The position numbers were made by a program, and so were the translations under genes. From NCBI GenBank assembly GCA_022340665.1, contig JAJDNM010000145.1:1-32389 (forward strand): DNA of 32,389 nucleotides, in the 5' to 3' direction. The stretch's first letter is position 1, and each line of letters starts with the position of its first letter. This DNA is from Acidobacteriota bacterium. GTDB taxonomy: Bacteria; Acidobacteriota; Thermoanaerobaculia; Thermoanaerobaculales; Sulfomarinibacteraceae. Below, piece by piece: positions 11,456 to 19,375 of the stretch. Below the pieces are notes generated by a model. The model searched no databases. It was not told the origin of the DNA and saw nothing but the letters and a program-made list of their open reading frames with translations.

Positions 11456-12040
11456 TTGAGTGCGATAGGTGTTCTCGCGTTGCAGGGCGACTGGGCTGCG
11501 CATGCGTCGATGCTTCGCGACCTGGGTGTCCCTGCAATATTCGTGAGGTCGGCGGCCGATTTCGCAGGAGTGCGGGCCCTGGTCATTCCAGGTGGTGAGT
11601 CCTCCACAATGCTTCGGCTGATGGAGACAGAAGGACTCGCGCAACGAATCGTCGAGCGCACGCGGTCCGGCATGCCTGTGCTCGCAACCTGCGCAGGGGT
11701 CATCCTTGTCGCAGAAACTGTTGTGCCGAATCAGCCGAGCCTCGGTCTTCTGTCGGTCGAGGCCGAGCGCAACGCTTATGGTCGGCAGGTTCATTCCACG
11801 GTCGCTCGAATCCAAGTCGCCCCGGCGCTGGGTCCGCCGCCGCAGATGGATGCAGTTTTCATACGGGCACCCAGGATCACGTGCAATGATCCTTCGGTGG
11901 AGGTTTTCGGCACGTGGCATGACGATCCTGTGCTGGTGCGTCAGGAGAACATACTGGCCGCCACCTTCCATCCAGAACTCACGAAAGATTCGCGAGTTCA
12001 CCAAACGTTTCTCAGCATGACGGAGGCCAAAAATGGATAG
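11456..12040 (+). CDS. pdxT: PLP synthase glutaminase subunit PdxT
   Basis: PdxT hydrolyses glutamine and passes ammonia to PdxS. The 194-residue class I glutamine amidotransferase has the family motif PGGESSTM (45-52), the nucleophile Cys79 in ATCAGVIL, and His172/Glu174 in FHPE completing the triad. The start is a TTG at 11456, giving MSAIGVLALQGDW, the canonical PdxT opening; no ATG is available at this position. The gene begins three bases after the pdxS stop and overlaps the next gene by eight bases, so the four genes from pdxS onward are probably one transcript. Confidence 0.96.
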   Translation: MSAIGVLALQGDWAAHASMLRDLGVPAIFVRSAADFAGVRALVIPGGESSTMLRLMETEGLAQRIVERTRSGMPVLATCAGVILVAETVVPNQPSLGLLSVEAERNAYGRQVHSTVARIQVAPALGPPPQMDAVFIRAPRITCNDPSVEVFGTWHDDPVLVRQENILAATFHPELTKDSRVHQTFLSMTEAKNG

Positions 12041-12791
12041 CGTCCTTCGACACGAAGAAAATCGCGGCATCCACAGGCTGGTAATGGACCACGGACCCAA
12101 TGCCCTTGACGTGCCACTGGTGGCCGCGCTCAGAGATCGCATCAGGGAGCTTGTCGAGAGTGGCTGCCCAGCAGTGGTCCTTGCCTCCTCTCATCCAACG
12201 CTCTTCTGTCCAGGGTGGGATCTCAAATTCCTGGCGCGAGCGGATCGCAATGAGATCCAGGCCTTTCTGAACGACTTCAACGCGCTGACCGTCGAACTCT
12301 TTTCATATCCCGGACCGACAGCGGCAGCGATCGGTGGCCATTCGGTGGCGGGAGGGTGCCTCCTGTCACTATGCTGCGACCTGCGCGTGATGGCAACAGG
12401 GCAGGCGCGGCAGGGCCTCTCCGAGCTCAACCTCGGCGTGCCGATTCCTGCCCCGGCTCTGCGAATGATGCGTGCCCGCCTCAGCTCACCTGCGCTCGAC
12501 AATCTCGTTTTTCGTGGCGAAGGCTGCACTGCCACCCGCGCGAGGGAGCTTGGTATCGTCCACCGCACAGCTGCCGAGCAGGACACGCTGGCTGTGACTG
12601 AGGTTGAACTCGCCACGCTGGCCAGCCGGCCGCGACGGGCGTTCATCGAGACCAAGCGCCTTCTATATGCCAAGGTTTGGGAAGCAATGAAGCAGACCTC
12701 GGCAGACGAGAACGCCGCCTTCCTCGACTGCTGGTTCGAGGACGAGACGAGGGAGCGCATCGTCGACATCGCCAGCCGGCTCAGTCATTGA
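12033..12791 (+). CDS. Crotonase-family enoyl-CoA hydratase/isomerase
   Basis: A 252-residue member of the crotonase superfamily, enzymes that stabilise acyl-CoA enolates in an oxyanion hole. The two oxyanion-hole segments are visible: CPGWDLKFL (59-67) and GGHSVAGGCLLSLCCD (101-116). In enoyl-CoA hydratases the second segment carries a catalytic Glu (GGCEL); here it is Leu110. The other acid is kept (Glu131 in LSELNLGVP). One-Glu members tend to be isomerases or other enzymes, so hydratase activity should not be assumed. The ATG overlaps the pdxT stop by eight bases. A link to vitamin B6 metabolism is not evident; the gene may simply share the operon. Confidence 0.8.
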   Translation: MDSVLRHEENRGIHRLVMDHGPNALDVPLVAALRDRIRELVESGCPAVVLASSHPTLFCPGWDLKFLARADRNEIQAFLNDFNALTVELFSYPGPTAAAIGGHSVAGGCLLSLCCDLRVMATGQARQGLSELNLGVPIPAPALRMMRARLSSPALDNLVFRGEGCTATRARELGIVHRTAAEQDTLAVTEVELATLASRPRRAFIETKRLLYAKVWEAMKQTSADENAAFLDCWFEDETRERIVDIASRLSH

Positions 12792-13738
12792 CCGCCAGCC
12801 CCGAAACGCGACAGCCGGCACCGGAAATTGTCCACGCGGCGGAGCTGGCTCGGCGATTGCCCCTTCGCTGGTCGGATGAAGATTTCGGCACCAGTCCGGA
12901 GGATGTGCTCGATCGCGGGTGGTTCTTCGGGCCAGAGGAGTGTGTTCGGGTTCTGACGCGCGCGGCACCGGTCGGTCGCGTCGCGGGCGGGGGATTCGGG
13001 CGCTCCTGGCCGCTGCTCGTAGGTTCGGGTCGGTGGACCATCGCCCCCGGGATGCCAATCGCGTTGGGGCCGAGTGCGGCGATAGGGGGCGGGTGTGAGT
13101 TTCGACGTGACGGGGGCGTCATTCTTCGCGATGTGGCCGGCACCGAAAGCCCTTTTCTGGTCGATGACGATAGTGGACCGGCGCCCGGAGAACCGTTTGA
13201 TTTGATGTGGTTCGGAGATACGGAGAGCTATACCGTGCACCGCGGGGAGCTTGAAATTCAAGATCTCTTCGGCGTGCTGCGAGTGCCGGCGACGCGGGAG
13301 GCACTCGAAGACCTCGTGGTGCGAACTCGGCGCGTGCCGGAGACGGTGCTTTCTTCCATTGACTTCGGTGATCCGGCCGGCTCCCAGGTTGTAGAGGTGA
13401 GTCGACCTGTTGCCCTCATCGCACAAGACCAGTGGCGTAATCCCAAAACCCTCCTCGAAACTCGCGAGGACATCACCGCCGCAACGGCCCGGGGAGACGA
13501 TGTTGGCGTGACCTTGGTGACCGGTGAGAGCGCGGTCTTCTGCTGTGAGGTCAGCGCAGACGGATGGCGCCTTGCTCTCCGGAGCGGAGCCTACCCCCTG
13601 AGGGAGATTCGGCTCGACCGCAGGGACGACTCTCTCCTGCTCTCTGCGACCCTCGATCGTAGGATCAATGGCACGGCGCCCGGTATGAGGCAGCGGCTGA
13701 TCTTCGATCTCCGCACGGATCTCGTGAAGCTAGGATGA
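12788..13738 (+). CDS. Unrecognised protein, end of the pdxST operon
   Basis: I do not recognise this 316-residue protein. It has no clear signal peptide or membrane segment, is rich in Arg, Asp and Glu, and looks soluble. An N-terminal part (about 1-140) with several Gly/Pro-rich stretches is followed by a part with predicted strand-like repeats (for example EVSRPVALIAQDQW and SAVFCCEVSADGWRLAL). The start is uncertain: a TTG at 12788 overlaps the stop of the crotonase gene (ATTGA), matching the tight packing of the operon. The frame extends back to an ATG at 12677, but that would overlap the crotonase gene by more than 100 bases. No strong ribosome binding site is seen. Codon use looks like that of its neighbours. 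Confidence 0.7.
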   Translation: MTASPETRQPAPEIVHAAELARRLPLRWSDEDFGTSPEDVLDRGWFFGPEECVRVLTRAAPVGRVAGGGFGRSWPLLVGSGRWTIAPGMPIALGPSAAIGGGCEFRRDGGVILRDVAGTESPFLVDDDSGPAPGEPFDLMWFGDTESYTVHRGELEIQDLFGVLRVPATREALEDLVVRTRRVPETVLSSIDFGDPAGSQVVEVSRPVALIAQDQWRNPKTLLETREDITAATARGDDVGVTLVTGESAVFCCEVSADGWRLALRSGAYPLREIRLDRRDDSLLLSATLDRRINGTAPGMRQRLIFDLRTDLVKLG

Positions 13739-13763
13739 GATCCTCCTGATTTCGCCAGTCGAA

Positions 13764-14543
13764 TCAGAATTGGTATACCCGATCCTGTTCGAGTTCCTCA
13801 ACCGCGTGCGGCAGCGTCGTTGCCGCCAACTCCCCCCTCAGCTCCTCCACGTATGGTGGCTTGAAGTGGTAGATGTACACGGGGACATCGCGGTCGAGCT
13901 TGGCGAGTTCAGCGGCGAGGGTTTGCGGAGTCAGGTGACGGCTGACGTCGGCCACCTCCTGGAGGCGATTCGGGAATGAGACCTCGGTAATGATCGCGGC
14001 GAGATCCTCGGTAGCGTTGGCGACCTCCCAGATGCGCGTCGTGGGACCGGTGTCCGATGTGAAGATCACGCTCGAAGCACCCTGGCGGAGCAGCAGCCCG
14101 GTTGTAGGAACGATATGGTTGACGTTGACCGCCTCGACTTCGAGCGTGCCACCGGGAAGCTCCCCGATCACAAAAGGCGATTCGATGACGATCTCATTGA
14201 ACCGGACTGAAGGGTAGAGGTGGTTCGGGATGCGCGTGAAATCTGGCCATGTGTCGTTGTTGAACAAGTGTCGTCGGACACCGGCGAGGACTTGTTTTGT
14301 GCAGAAAATCGACACCGGTTCTTCACTCGCACCGAAGGAATTCTCAATCAGAAACGGCAGGGAGTTTGTGTGATCCATGTGGGTGTGGGTGATGAGCACA
14401 TGCCGAATCTGTCGTTGCTCCTCGATCGTCAGGGCGCGCGTAATCGCGCCCGCATCGATCGCCACCCTTCTATCGATCAGAAACGACGTCATTCTGCAGA
14501 CAGGACTGTCGCCCCCGAAACTTCCCAGCACCCGAAATTCCAT
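13764..14543 (-). CDS. Class II 3',5'-cyclic-nucleotide phosphodiesterase
   Basis: A 259-residue metallo-beta-lactamase-fold hydrolase. The opening MEFRVLGSFGGDSP, the metal-binding motif THTHMDHTNSLPF (HxHxDH at 53-58), the later NVNHIVPTTG, FTSDTGPT and YIYHFKPPY give the metal ligands and match the class II phosphodiesterase family (yeast PDE1, bacterial CpdP type) better than glyoxalase or RNase Z families. It would hydrolyse cAMP or cGMP. I chose the ATG at 14543; the frame runs further upstream but through dprA on the other strand. TATACT lies six bases before this ATG, with no Shine-Dalgarno sequence, suggesting leaderless transcription. It converges with the unknown gene on the left and diverges from dprA. 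Confidence 0.83.
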   Translation of the reverse strand: MEFRVLGSFGGDSPVCRMTSFLIDRRVAIDAGAITRALTIEEQRQIRHVLITHTHMDHTNSLPFLIENSFGASEEPVSIFCTKQVLAGVRRHLFNNDTWPDFTRIPNHLYPSVRFNEIVIESPFVIGELPGGTLEVEAVNVNHIVPTTGLLLRQGASSVIFTSDTGPTTRIWEVANATEDLAAIITEVSFPNRLQEVADVSRHLTPQTLAAELAKLDRDVPVYIYHFKPPYVEELRGELAATTLPHAVEELEQDRVYQF

Positions 14544-14549
14544 GCCCCG

Positions 14550-14557
14550 AGTATAAC
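14550..14557. promoter_or_regulatory. Overlapping divergent -10 elements
   Basis: The same eight bases read as TATACT on the minus strand (14550-14555), six bases before the phosphodiesterase ATG, and as TATAAC on the plus strand (14552-14557), 18 bases before the dprA ATG. Each matches five of six -10 consensus positions. No strong -35 is visible for either. If both are real, the two promoters cannot be occupied at once. Confidence 0.5.
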
Positions 14558-14575
14558 CGTTACGACCCGGGTACC

Positions 14576-15646
14576 ATGAGTGCGATGAATCACGCGGACT
14601 CTCAATTGCTACGGCTCGGGCTGGTGCTTGCCGGAGGGGGCGCTCGTGTTCGCCGACTCGTGGCCCGGCTGCCGAGCGCCGAAACCGACCTTGAGGCGTT
14701 GGCCAATATCGGGGCGCCACGAGCACTGCTTGCTACGGCCGACAGGCTCGCAGCTTCGGAGGCCCCCGAGGTGATTCGGCGAATCAGCGAAATCGGATGG
14801 CGCTGGGTGGTTCCTGGGGACGGAGATTATCCGGAGCTCCTTGAGGCATCATCCGATCCTCCCCTCGGCCTGTTCGTGCGAGGGGAACTGAAGAGATCAC
14901 CAGCCGTGGCAATTGTAGGGGCACGTCGGGCGACCCCGTATGGTCTGCAAGTCGCTCGACTGCTCGGCGAGGAGCTCGGCCGCGGTGGAGTGGTCGTGGT
15001 TTCCGGAATGGCCCGAGGGGTCGACGAGGCCGCGCACCGCGGATGTTTGGAGGTGGGGGGGTCGAGTTGGGCGGTGTGGGGTGCCGGCCCGGACAGGATC
15101 TATCCACCAGAACACGCGCGGTTGGCGAATGAGTTGGCTGCGACCGGTGCGTTGGTCACCGAATACCCGCCCGGCACGCCGCCGCGACGGCATCATTTTC
15201 CGGAACGAAATCGCGTCATCGCCGCCCTGACCGCCGCCGTCGTGGTGGTTGAGGCCGCGGCGCGCTCCGGGGCGCTCATCACCGCGCGGCTCGCCAACGA
15301 GGAGGGCCGCGAGGTCCTGGCTGTGCCGGGCAACATCTTTTCGAAGCTGTCAGTAGGCCCGAACACGCTGTTGAGGGTGGGCGCGAGACCCTTGTTGACA
15401 CCCCGCGATCTCTTCGACGCCATCGGGTGCGAAGCGCCTCCTCCGGCGCGCGAGGCAGAAGATCGTGGCCTTCTCCGGTTCATCGCTCCGGGCGAGGCGG
15501 TGACGGTTGATGAAATTGCCGGGCGCGCCGGTCTCGAAGTCTCGGCCGTGCTCGCCGCCCTTGTTGCGCACGAGTTGGCCGGCGAAGTCGTACGCGAGCA
15601 GGATGGTCGGTTTGCTCTGGTGCACGTCAGGGGCAGCGGGAGGTGA
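14576..15646 (+). CDS. dprA: DNA-processing protein DprA
   Basis: DprA binds incoming single-stranded DNA and loads RecA during natural transformation; it is also found in species not known to be competent. The 356-residue protein has an N-terminal helical region (about 1-75), the Rossmann-like core with VGARRATPYG, VVSGMARGVDEAAHRG and the later FPERNRVIAAL and EAAARSGALITA motifs, and a C-terminal winged-helix domain (about 300-350, GEAVTVDEIAGRAGLEVSAV). Either of two nearby ATGs (14576 or 14585) could be the start. Its last four bases overlap trmFO (GTGA). In many bacteria topA sits between these two; here it does not. Confidence 0.94.
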   Translation: MSAMNHADSQLLRLGLVLAGGGARVRRLVARLPSAETDLEALANIGAPRALLATADRLAASEAPEVIRRISEIGWRWVVPGDGDYPELLEASSDPPLGLFVRGELKRSPAVAIVGARRATPYGLQVARLLGEELGRGGVVVVSGMARGVDEAAHRGCLEVGGSSWAVWGAGPDRIYPPEHARLANELAATGALVTEYPPGTPPRRHHFPERNRVIAALTAAVVVVEAAARSGALITARLANEEGREVLAVPGNIFSKLSVGPNTLLRVGARPLLTPRDLFDAIGCEAPPPAREAEDRGLLRFIAPGEAVTVDEIAGRAGLEVSAVLAALVAHELAGEVVREQDGRFALVHVRGSGR

Positions 15647-16971
15647 GCAACAGGGTGCTGGTAGTGGGCGGTGGCCTCGCGGGGAGCGAGGCAGCCTGGC
15701 AACTCGCTGAGGCGGGCATCGAGGTCAGTTTGGCTGAAATGCGGCCGCATCGTCAAACCCCGGTTCATCGGAGCGATCGGCTCGCGGAACTGGTGTGTTC
15801 GAACTCACTTCGCGGCGACGGGCCGGCCAACGCCGTTGGTGTTCTCAAGGCCGAGATGGAGGAGCTCGGGTCGCTGATCATTCGCGCTGCACGTCATTCC
15901 GCAGTGCCTGCGGGGGGCGCCCTGGCAGTCGATCGCGAGGCATTCGCGCGGATGGTCACGGATGCGATTTCAGACCATCCGAAGATTGGGGTCGAACGGC
16001 GCGAGATCGAGGAACTGCCGGCTGGGCCGGCAATCATCGCAACCGGACCACTGACATCTCCAGCATTTCACCACGCCCTAGACGAAGCGCTTGGAGACGA
16101 CGCGCTCGCCTTTTTCGACGCGGTGGCACCAATCGTCGCCGCGGACTCTCTTGACTTCAGCCGTCTCTTTCGTGCCTCGCGGTACGGCAAGGGCGATGGC
16201 GACGACTACCTCAACAGCCCACTTGACCGCGATGCCTATGAGCAGTTTGTGAACGCTCTGTTGGCGGCGGAGAAGGTTCCATTCAAGGACTTTGAAGAGA
16301 GGGACACGCCGTATTTCGAGGGCTGCCTACCGATCGAGGTGATGGCCGAACGGGGCCGCGACACCCTGCGTTTCGGGCCAATGAAGCCGGTCGGTCTAGA
16401 GAATCCTGCGACTGGTCGTCGGCCCTGGGCGATTGTTCAGCTTCGCCAGGATGATCTCGCGGCGGAACACTGGAACATGGTCGGCTTTCAGACCAAGCTT
16501 ACCCACGGAGAGCAGCGGAGGATTTTTCGCACCCTCCCCGGCCTCGAAGAGGCGCGCTTTGTCCGGTTGGGGATGATTCATCGGAACACCTTCATCAACG
16601 CGCCGCGGCACCTTGATCCGATGCTCCGCCTGAAAGGCAGACCAGATTTACGCCTCGCTGGTCAAATCACGGGTGTCGAGGGATACGTCGAGTCGGCTGC
16701 AACCGGTTTTTTGGCCGCCCGTATGCTGAGCGCCGAGCTCGCCGGCGTCGAAATTGGGATGCCCCCACCGGAATCGGCGATGGGCGGGTTGATGAGGCAT
16801 CTCACAGAGAGCAACCCGGAGCGATTCCAACCGTCAAATATCAATTGGGGCCTGATGGCTGTTCCGCTGGAGGTGTCGGGCGTACGAGATCGTCGTGCGC
16901 GGCGTCTCCAGCATGCGGCGATCGCGGTCGAGCGGTGTCGAGCCTGGGGGAACTCCCTCCGACAGACGTGA
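15643..16971 (+). CDS. trmFO: Methylenetetrahydrofolate-tRNA-(uracil-54) methyltransferase TrmFO
   Basis: TrmFO methylates U54 in the tRNA T-loop using methylenetetrahydrofolate and FAD, instead of the SAM-dependent TrmA. The 442-residue product starts with the FAD-binding VVGGGLAGSEAAWQLA (7-22) and contains CSNSLRGD (Cys52) and FEGCLPIEVMAERG (Cys228); these two cysteines align with those conserved in the family. RFGPMKPVGL and GQITGVEGYVESAATG (the C-terminal FAD loop) are also diagnostic. The start is a GTG overlapping the dprA stop. TrmFO occurs in Firmicutes, Cyanobacteria and some Gram-negative groups, and is absent from E. coli, which helps with the lineage guess. Confidence 0.96.
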   Translation: MSNRVLVVGGGLAGSEAAWQLAEAGIEVSLAEMRPHRQTPVHRSDRLAELVCSNSLRGDGPANAVGVLKAEMEELGSLIIRAARHSAVPAGGALAVDREAFARMVTDAISDHPKIGVERREIEELPAGPAIIATGPLTSPAFHHALDEALGDDALAFFDAVAPIVAADSLDFSRLFRASRYGKGDGDDYLNSPLDRDAYEQFVNALLAAEKVPFKDFEERDTPYFEGCLPIEVMAERGRDTLRFGPMKPVGLENPATGRRPWAIVQLRQDDLAAEHWNMVGFQTKLTHGEQRRIFRTLPGLEEARFVRLGMIHRNTFINAPRHLDPMLRLKGRPDLRLAGQITGVEGYVESAATGFLAARMLSAELAGVEIGMPPPESAMGGLMRHLTESNPERFQPSNINWGLMAVPLEVSGVRDRRARRLQHAAIAVERCRAWGNSLRQT

Positions 16972-17035
16972 CCACGATCACAACGAACTCAGAACCATAT
17001 CCTGGCTTTGAGCGTCTATCCCTATGAGGAGAGAA

Positions 17036-17281
17036 ATGGGAAAACGGTTGTCTTCACACACCCCTGGTACGAAACATGACGCGGTCGATAGCTTCCCACG
17101 CGATTTACGTCGGGCGACGGTCGTTGTAGGAGACACTGGCACTTCTGCCGAAGTGCTCGCATTTCCTCCGGGCCGGTTGGTCGAGCTGGGGGCCGAGTTC
17201 CAGCATCACGGCATGACCTGGGTAGTGACGAGTGTGCAACGAGACAGCGGCATCGCAGTTGCCGAGCCGGTCGCCTATTGA
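17036..17281 (+). CDS. Small unrecognised protein, 81 residues
   Basis: I do not recognise this protein. It is hydrophilic, with a basic first 30 residues and a C-terminal half that alternates hydrophobic and polar residues (RLVELGAEFQHHGMTWVVTS), suggesting a small beta-rich domain. There is no signal peptide or membrane segment. The start is decided by AGGAG (17027-17031) just before the ATG at 17036; an in-frame ATG at 17024 lacks such a site. It lies 64 bases after trmFO on the same strand and converges with xerC, 35 bases away. Real coding is likely from the ribosome binding site and balanced composition, but not certain. Confidence 0.6.
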   Translation: MGKRLSSHTPGTKHDAVDSFPRDLRRATVVVGDTGTSAEVLAFPPGRLVELGAEFQHHGMTWVVTSVQRDSGIAVAEPVAY

Positions 17282-17316
17282 GATGCACGCATTCGCTCCC
17301 TAGGGCCAGCTCGACT

Positions 17317-18237
17317 TCACCCCTTCGGGTGGCTTCGACGGTGGACTTCCATGAGGTGCGCTAAATCGACCCTCGTGTAAATCTGCGTGGTTGCGAGCGA
17401 ACTGTGACCGAGGAGCTCCTGAATCGCCCTCAGATCCATCCCCGCCTCTAGGAGATGGGTTGCGAAGGCGTGCCGTAGCGCGTGAGGGTGCAGGTGATTG
17501 ATATCCGCTGTTTTGCGAACGGCACGATCGAGCTGGCGACGAATAGATCGGTCGGTGAGGCGACCGCCACGCTGGTTGACGAACAACGGTTCAGTTTCGT
17601 CAATAACCCCGCGCCGCCACCGGACACGATCACCGAGATATCTTCGGATGGCGTCAGCGGCTGGCCGCCCGAAGGGTACCAGTCGTTCCTTCCGCCCCTT
17701 GCCTCGCACCCTGACCACGCGCTCATCGAGCTTGATGTCATCGAGATCGAGGGCCACGAGTTCGCTGACGCGGAGGCCGGCAGCATAGAGTAGCTCCATG
17801 GCCGCCCGATCGCGGCGCCCGGCCGCTGTGTCCGGGAAGCCTTCAAGGAGCTCCTCGATAGAATACCGGTCCGCGACATCTGGAGTCTTCTTGATGTCCT
17901 GAGGATGGGGCACTGCATCGGCTGGACTTGATTGGAGGACGCCCTCAGCGACGAGAAATCTGAAGAATGTCCGCAATGCAGCCAATCCGCGAGCCACAGA
18001 CCGAGGCTGAAGGCCGCGTGAATGGAGGTGGGCAAGGTACGTACGCAGGGTCCTCGGGGTCACATCCGTGGGAGCATTGCTGGCGAGTTCGTCGACAACA
18101 AATGTGAGGAACGAGAGGACCTCGCGCCGGTAGGCACGGAGGGTTGCCGGCGAGAGGTTGCGTTCCCATTCGAGATGCTCCAGGAATGCATCTATGAGCC
18201 ACCGGTTGTCGTGGTCGATCCCAACTCCGGTCATCAT
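17317..18237 (-). CDS. xerC: Site-specific tyrosine recombinase XerC/XerD
   Basis: Xer recombinases act at dif near the terminus with FtsK to resolve chromosome dimers. The 306-residue protein has an N-terminal SAM-like DNA-binding domain (about 10-105) and the catalytic domain with Arg156 (GLRVSEL), Lys180, His252 and Arg255 (HPHALRHAFATHLLEAG), His278 (LGHSS) and the nucleophile Tyr287 (TQIYTRV). Length and motifs match chromosomal Xer proteins rather than phage integrases, and no attachment site or phage gene is nearby. The ATG at 18237 overlaps the glycosyltransferase stop (ATGA). The open frame extends much further upstream but only inside that gene. Distinguishing XerC from XerD needs a tree; its closeness to trmFO and dprA recalls the Firmicute xerC cluster. 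Confidence 0.93.
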   Translation of the reverse strand: MMTGVGIDHDNRWLIDAFLEHLEWERNLSPATLRAYRREVLSFLTFVVDELASNAPTDVTPRTLRTYLAHLHSRGLQPRSVARGLAALRTFFRFLVAEGVLQSSPADAVPHPQDIKKTPDVADRYSIEELLEGFPDTAAGRRDRAAMELLYAAGLRVSELVALDLDDIKLDERVVRVRGKGRKERLVPFGRPAADAIRRYLGDRVRWRRGVIDETEPLFVNQRGGRLTDRSIRRQLDRAVRKTADINHLHPHALRHAFATHLLEAGMDLRAIQELLGHSSLATTQIYTRVDLAHLMEVHRRSHPKG

Positions 18238-19019
18238 GACAGGTTCTCCGGTGGGCCGCAAAACTGCCCAAGACCGCGCCACCACCAGAGCTTCAACATG
18301 TCGCGGAACATCTGAGCTGAGTGGCGAACCGCCATCACACGGGAAGCTTCGACATGTTGCCACCGGACACCGACCTCTTTCGTTTCGAAACCCCAGTGAT
18401 CTGCGAGAAGCATCAGTTCGACATCGAAGGCGAAACCATCCAGACGTTGAACGGTTGCCAGGGCCCGAGCCAGGTCGCCCGGAAAGAGCTTGAAACCGCA
18501 TTGGGTGTCGAGGATCGACGTCAAGCCGAGAAATCTGAGCATGCGATTGAATGTGCGGCCCATCAGGTCCCGATGCAATGGTTGTGGTTTTTCAATGAGC
18601 CGCCGCTCGACGGCTCTTGAGCCGACGGCCACCGCGCTACGAGAGGCGACCCGCGTCAACAGTTGCAGCTCTTCGATGGGGGCTGAAAGGTCGGCATCCG
18701 TGAGCAAGACCCATTGCCCGGTGGTGTGACTGAATCCCGTACGTACCGCAGCCCCTTTCCCACGGTTGACCGTGTGTCGCACCACGCGGAGGGTTACGCC
18801 AGGAGGGACCGCCGCGGCCTCCGCCGAGGCGGCAGTCCCATCCGATGATCCGTCGTCGACAACGATGATTTCCGCTGGCTGCCAATCCGGGTGGTCGCCC
18901 AGATAAGCGCCGATTCTATCGAGAGTATGAGGCAGGCGCTGGCCTTCATTGAACGCCGGGATGACCACCGATAACTCGCGCTCGAGTGCCTCCTGGTTCC
19001 CTTTTATCGCAAAACTCAC
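18234..19019 (-). CDS. GT2 glycosyltransferase, dolichyl-phosphate glucosyltransferase type
   Basis: A 261-residue family 2 glycosyltransferase. The opening ELSVVIPAFNEGQRLPHTLD, the VVDDGSSDGT nucleotide-binding motif (54-62), NRGKGAAVRTG and the metal-binding TDADLSAP (DAD at 108-110) are typical. DTQCGFKLF and the overall pattern fit the ALG5/DPM-like branch that transfers a sugar from a nucleotide donor to a polyprenyl phosphate at the cytoplasmic face. There is no C-terminal membrane pair, so it probably associates peripherally. The start is a GTG (19019) with GGAG nearby. It overlaps xerC downstream by four bases. No other cell-envelope glycan gene is adjacent, so the product's destination is unknown. 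Confidence 0.87.
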   Translation of the reverse strand: MSFAIKGNQEALERELSVVIPAFNEGQRLPHTLDRIGAYLGDHPDWQPAEIIVVDDGSSDGTAASAEAAAVPPGVTLRVVRHTVNRGKGAAVRTGFSHTTGQWVLLTDADLSAPIEELQLLTRVASRSAVAVGSRAVERRLIEKPQPLHRDLMGRTFNRMLRFLGLTSILDTQCGFKLFPGDLARALATVQRLDGFAFDVELMLLADHWGFETKEVGVRWQHVEASRVMAVRHSAQMFRDMLKLWWWRGLGQFCGPPENLS

Positions 19020-19050
19020 CCGTTGCTCCGAAGTCTCGACACCGTACCAA

Positions 19051-19056
19051 ACTATA
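19051..19056 (-). promoter_or_regulatory. Possible -10 of the glycosyltransferase-xerC operon
   Basis: TATAGT on the minus strand matches the -10 consensus at five of six positions and would start transcription about 25 bases before the GTG start. A -35-like TCGACT lies only 15 bases upstream, so the pairing is poor. The remaining part of this divergent gap (19020-19168) shows no clear promoter for the plus-strand gene. Confidence 0.35.
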
Positions 19057-19168
19057 GGACTCCGCCCGAGAAGTCGATGCTAAACTCCGGTCGCGAACAC
19101 ACCGCAAAATAGAGGGTTTGTGATCGATCGCATCTCGGGAGAGTTTTGCAGACGCCCTGGAGGACTTT

Positions 19169-19363
19169 ATGGAAATCAAACGATGGGAGTACAAGATCAT
19201 CAACATCCGGTCCGAGAATTACCGCATCGATCCGGCCAAGGAGAGCGAGCTCAACGAACTTGGCGATGACGGTTGGGAGCTCGTAGCAATCACCGCAATC
19301 AATTACAAGACGGCCGCCACCGATCACATCGGCATGGTGTTCAAGCGGGGCAAAGCAGGATGA
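19169..19363 (+). CDS. DUF4177-type small protein
   Basis: A 64-residue protein with the compact alternating pattern of DUF4177: an initial WEYKIINIR strand, a Glu-rich helix with LNELGDDGWELVAIT, then a closing strand ending HIGMVFKRGKAG. The family has no established function; members are short, cytosolic and often stand alone. GGAGG lies five bases before the ATG, so the start is well supported. It diverges from the glycosyltransferase gene and converges with the RDD-like gene, 12 bases away. Confidence 0.8.
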   Translation: MEIKRWEYKIINIRSENYRIDPAKESELNELGDDGWELVAITAINYKTAATDHIGMVFKRGKAG

Positions 19364-19375
19364 TCGCCCTCTCGT

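Noticed and set aside
13746-13767. Hairpin CTGATT/AATCAG as a bidirectional terminator between convergent genes
   Set aside because: The stem is short and bulged, lacks a T-run on either strand and overlaps the phosphodiesterase stop codon.
17317-18237. Xer-type recombinase as sign of an integrated mobile element
   Set aside because: Length and motifs match the chromosomal dimer-resolution enzyme, and there are no flanking repeats, attachment sites or phage genes.
18238-18501. N-terminal extension of XerC by 88 residues
   Set aside because: The extension lies inside the glycosyltransferase gene and has no family similarity; the ATGA overlap at 18234-18237 is the natural start.
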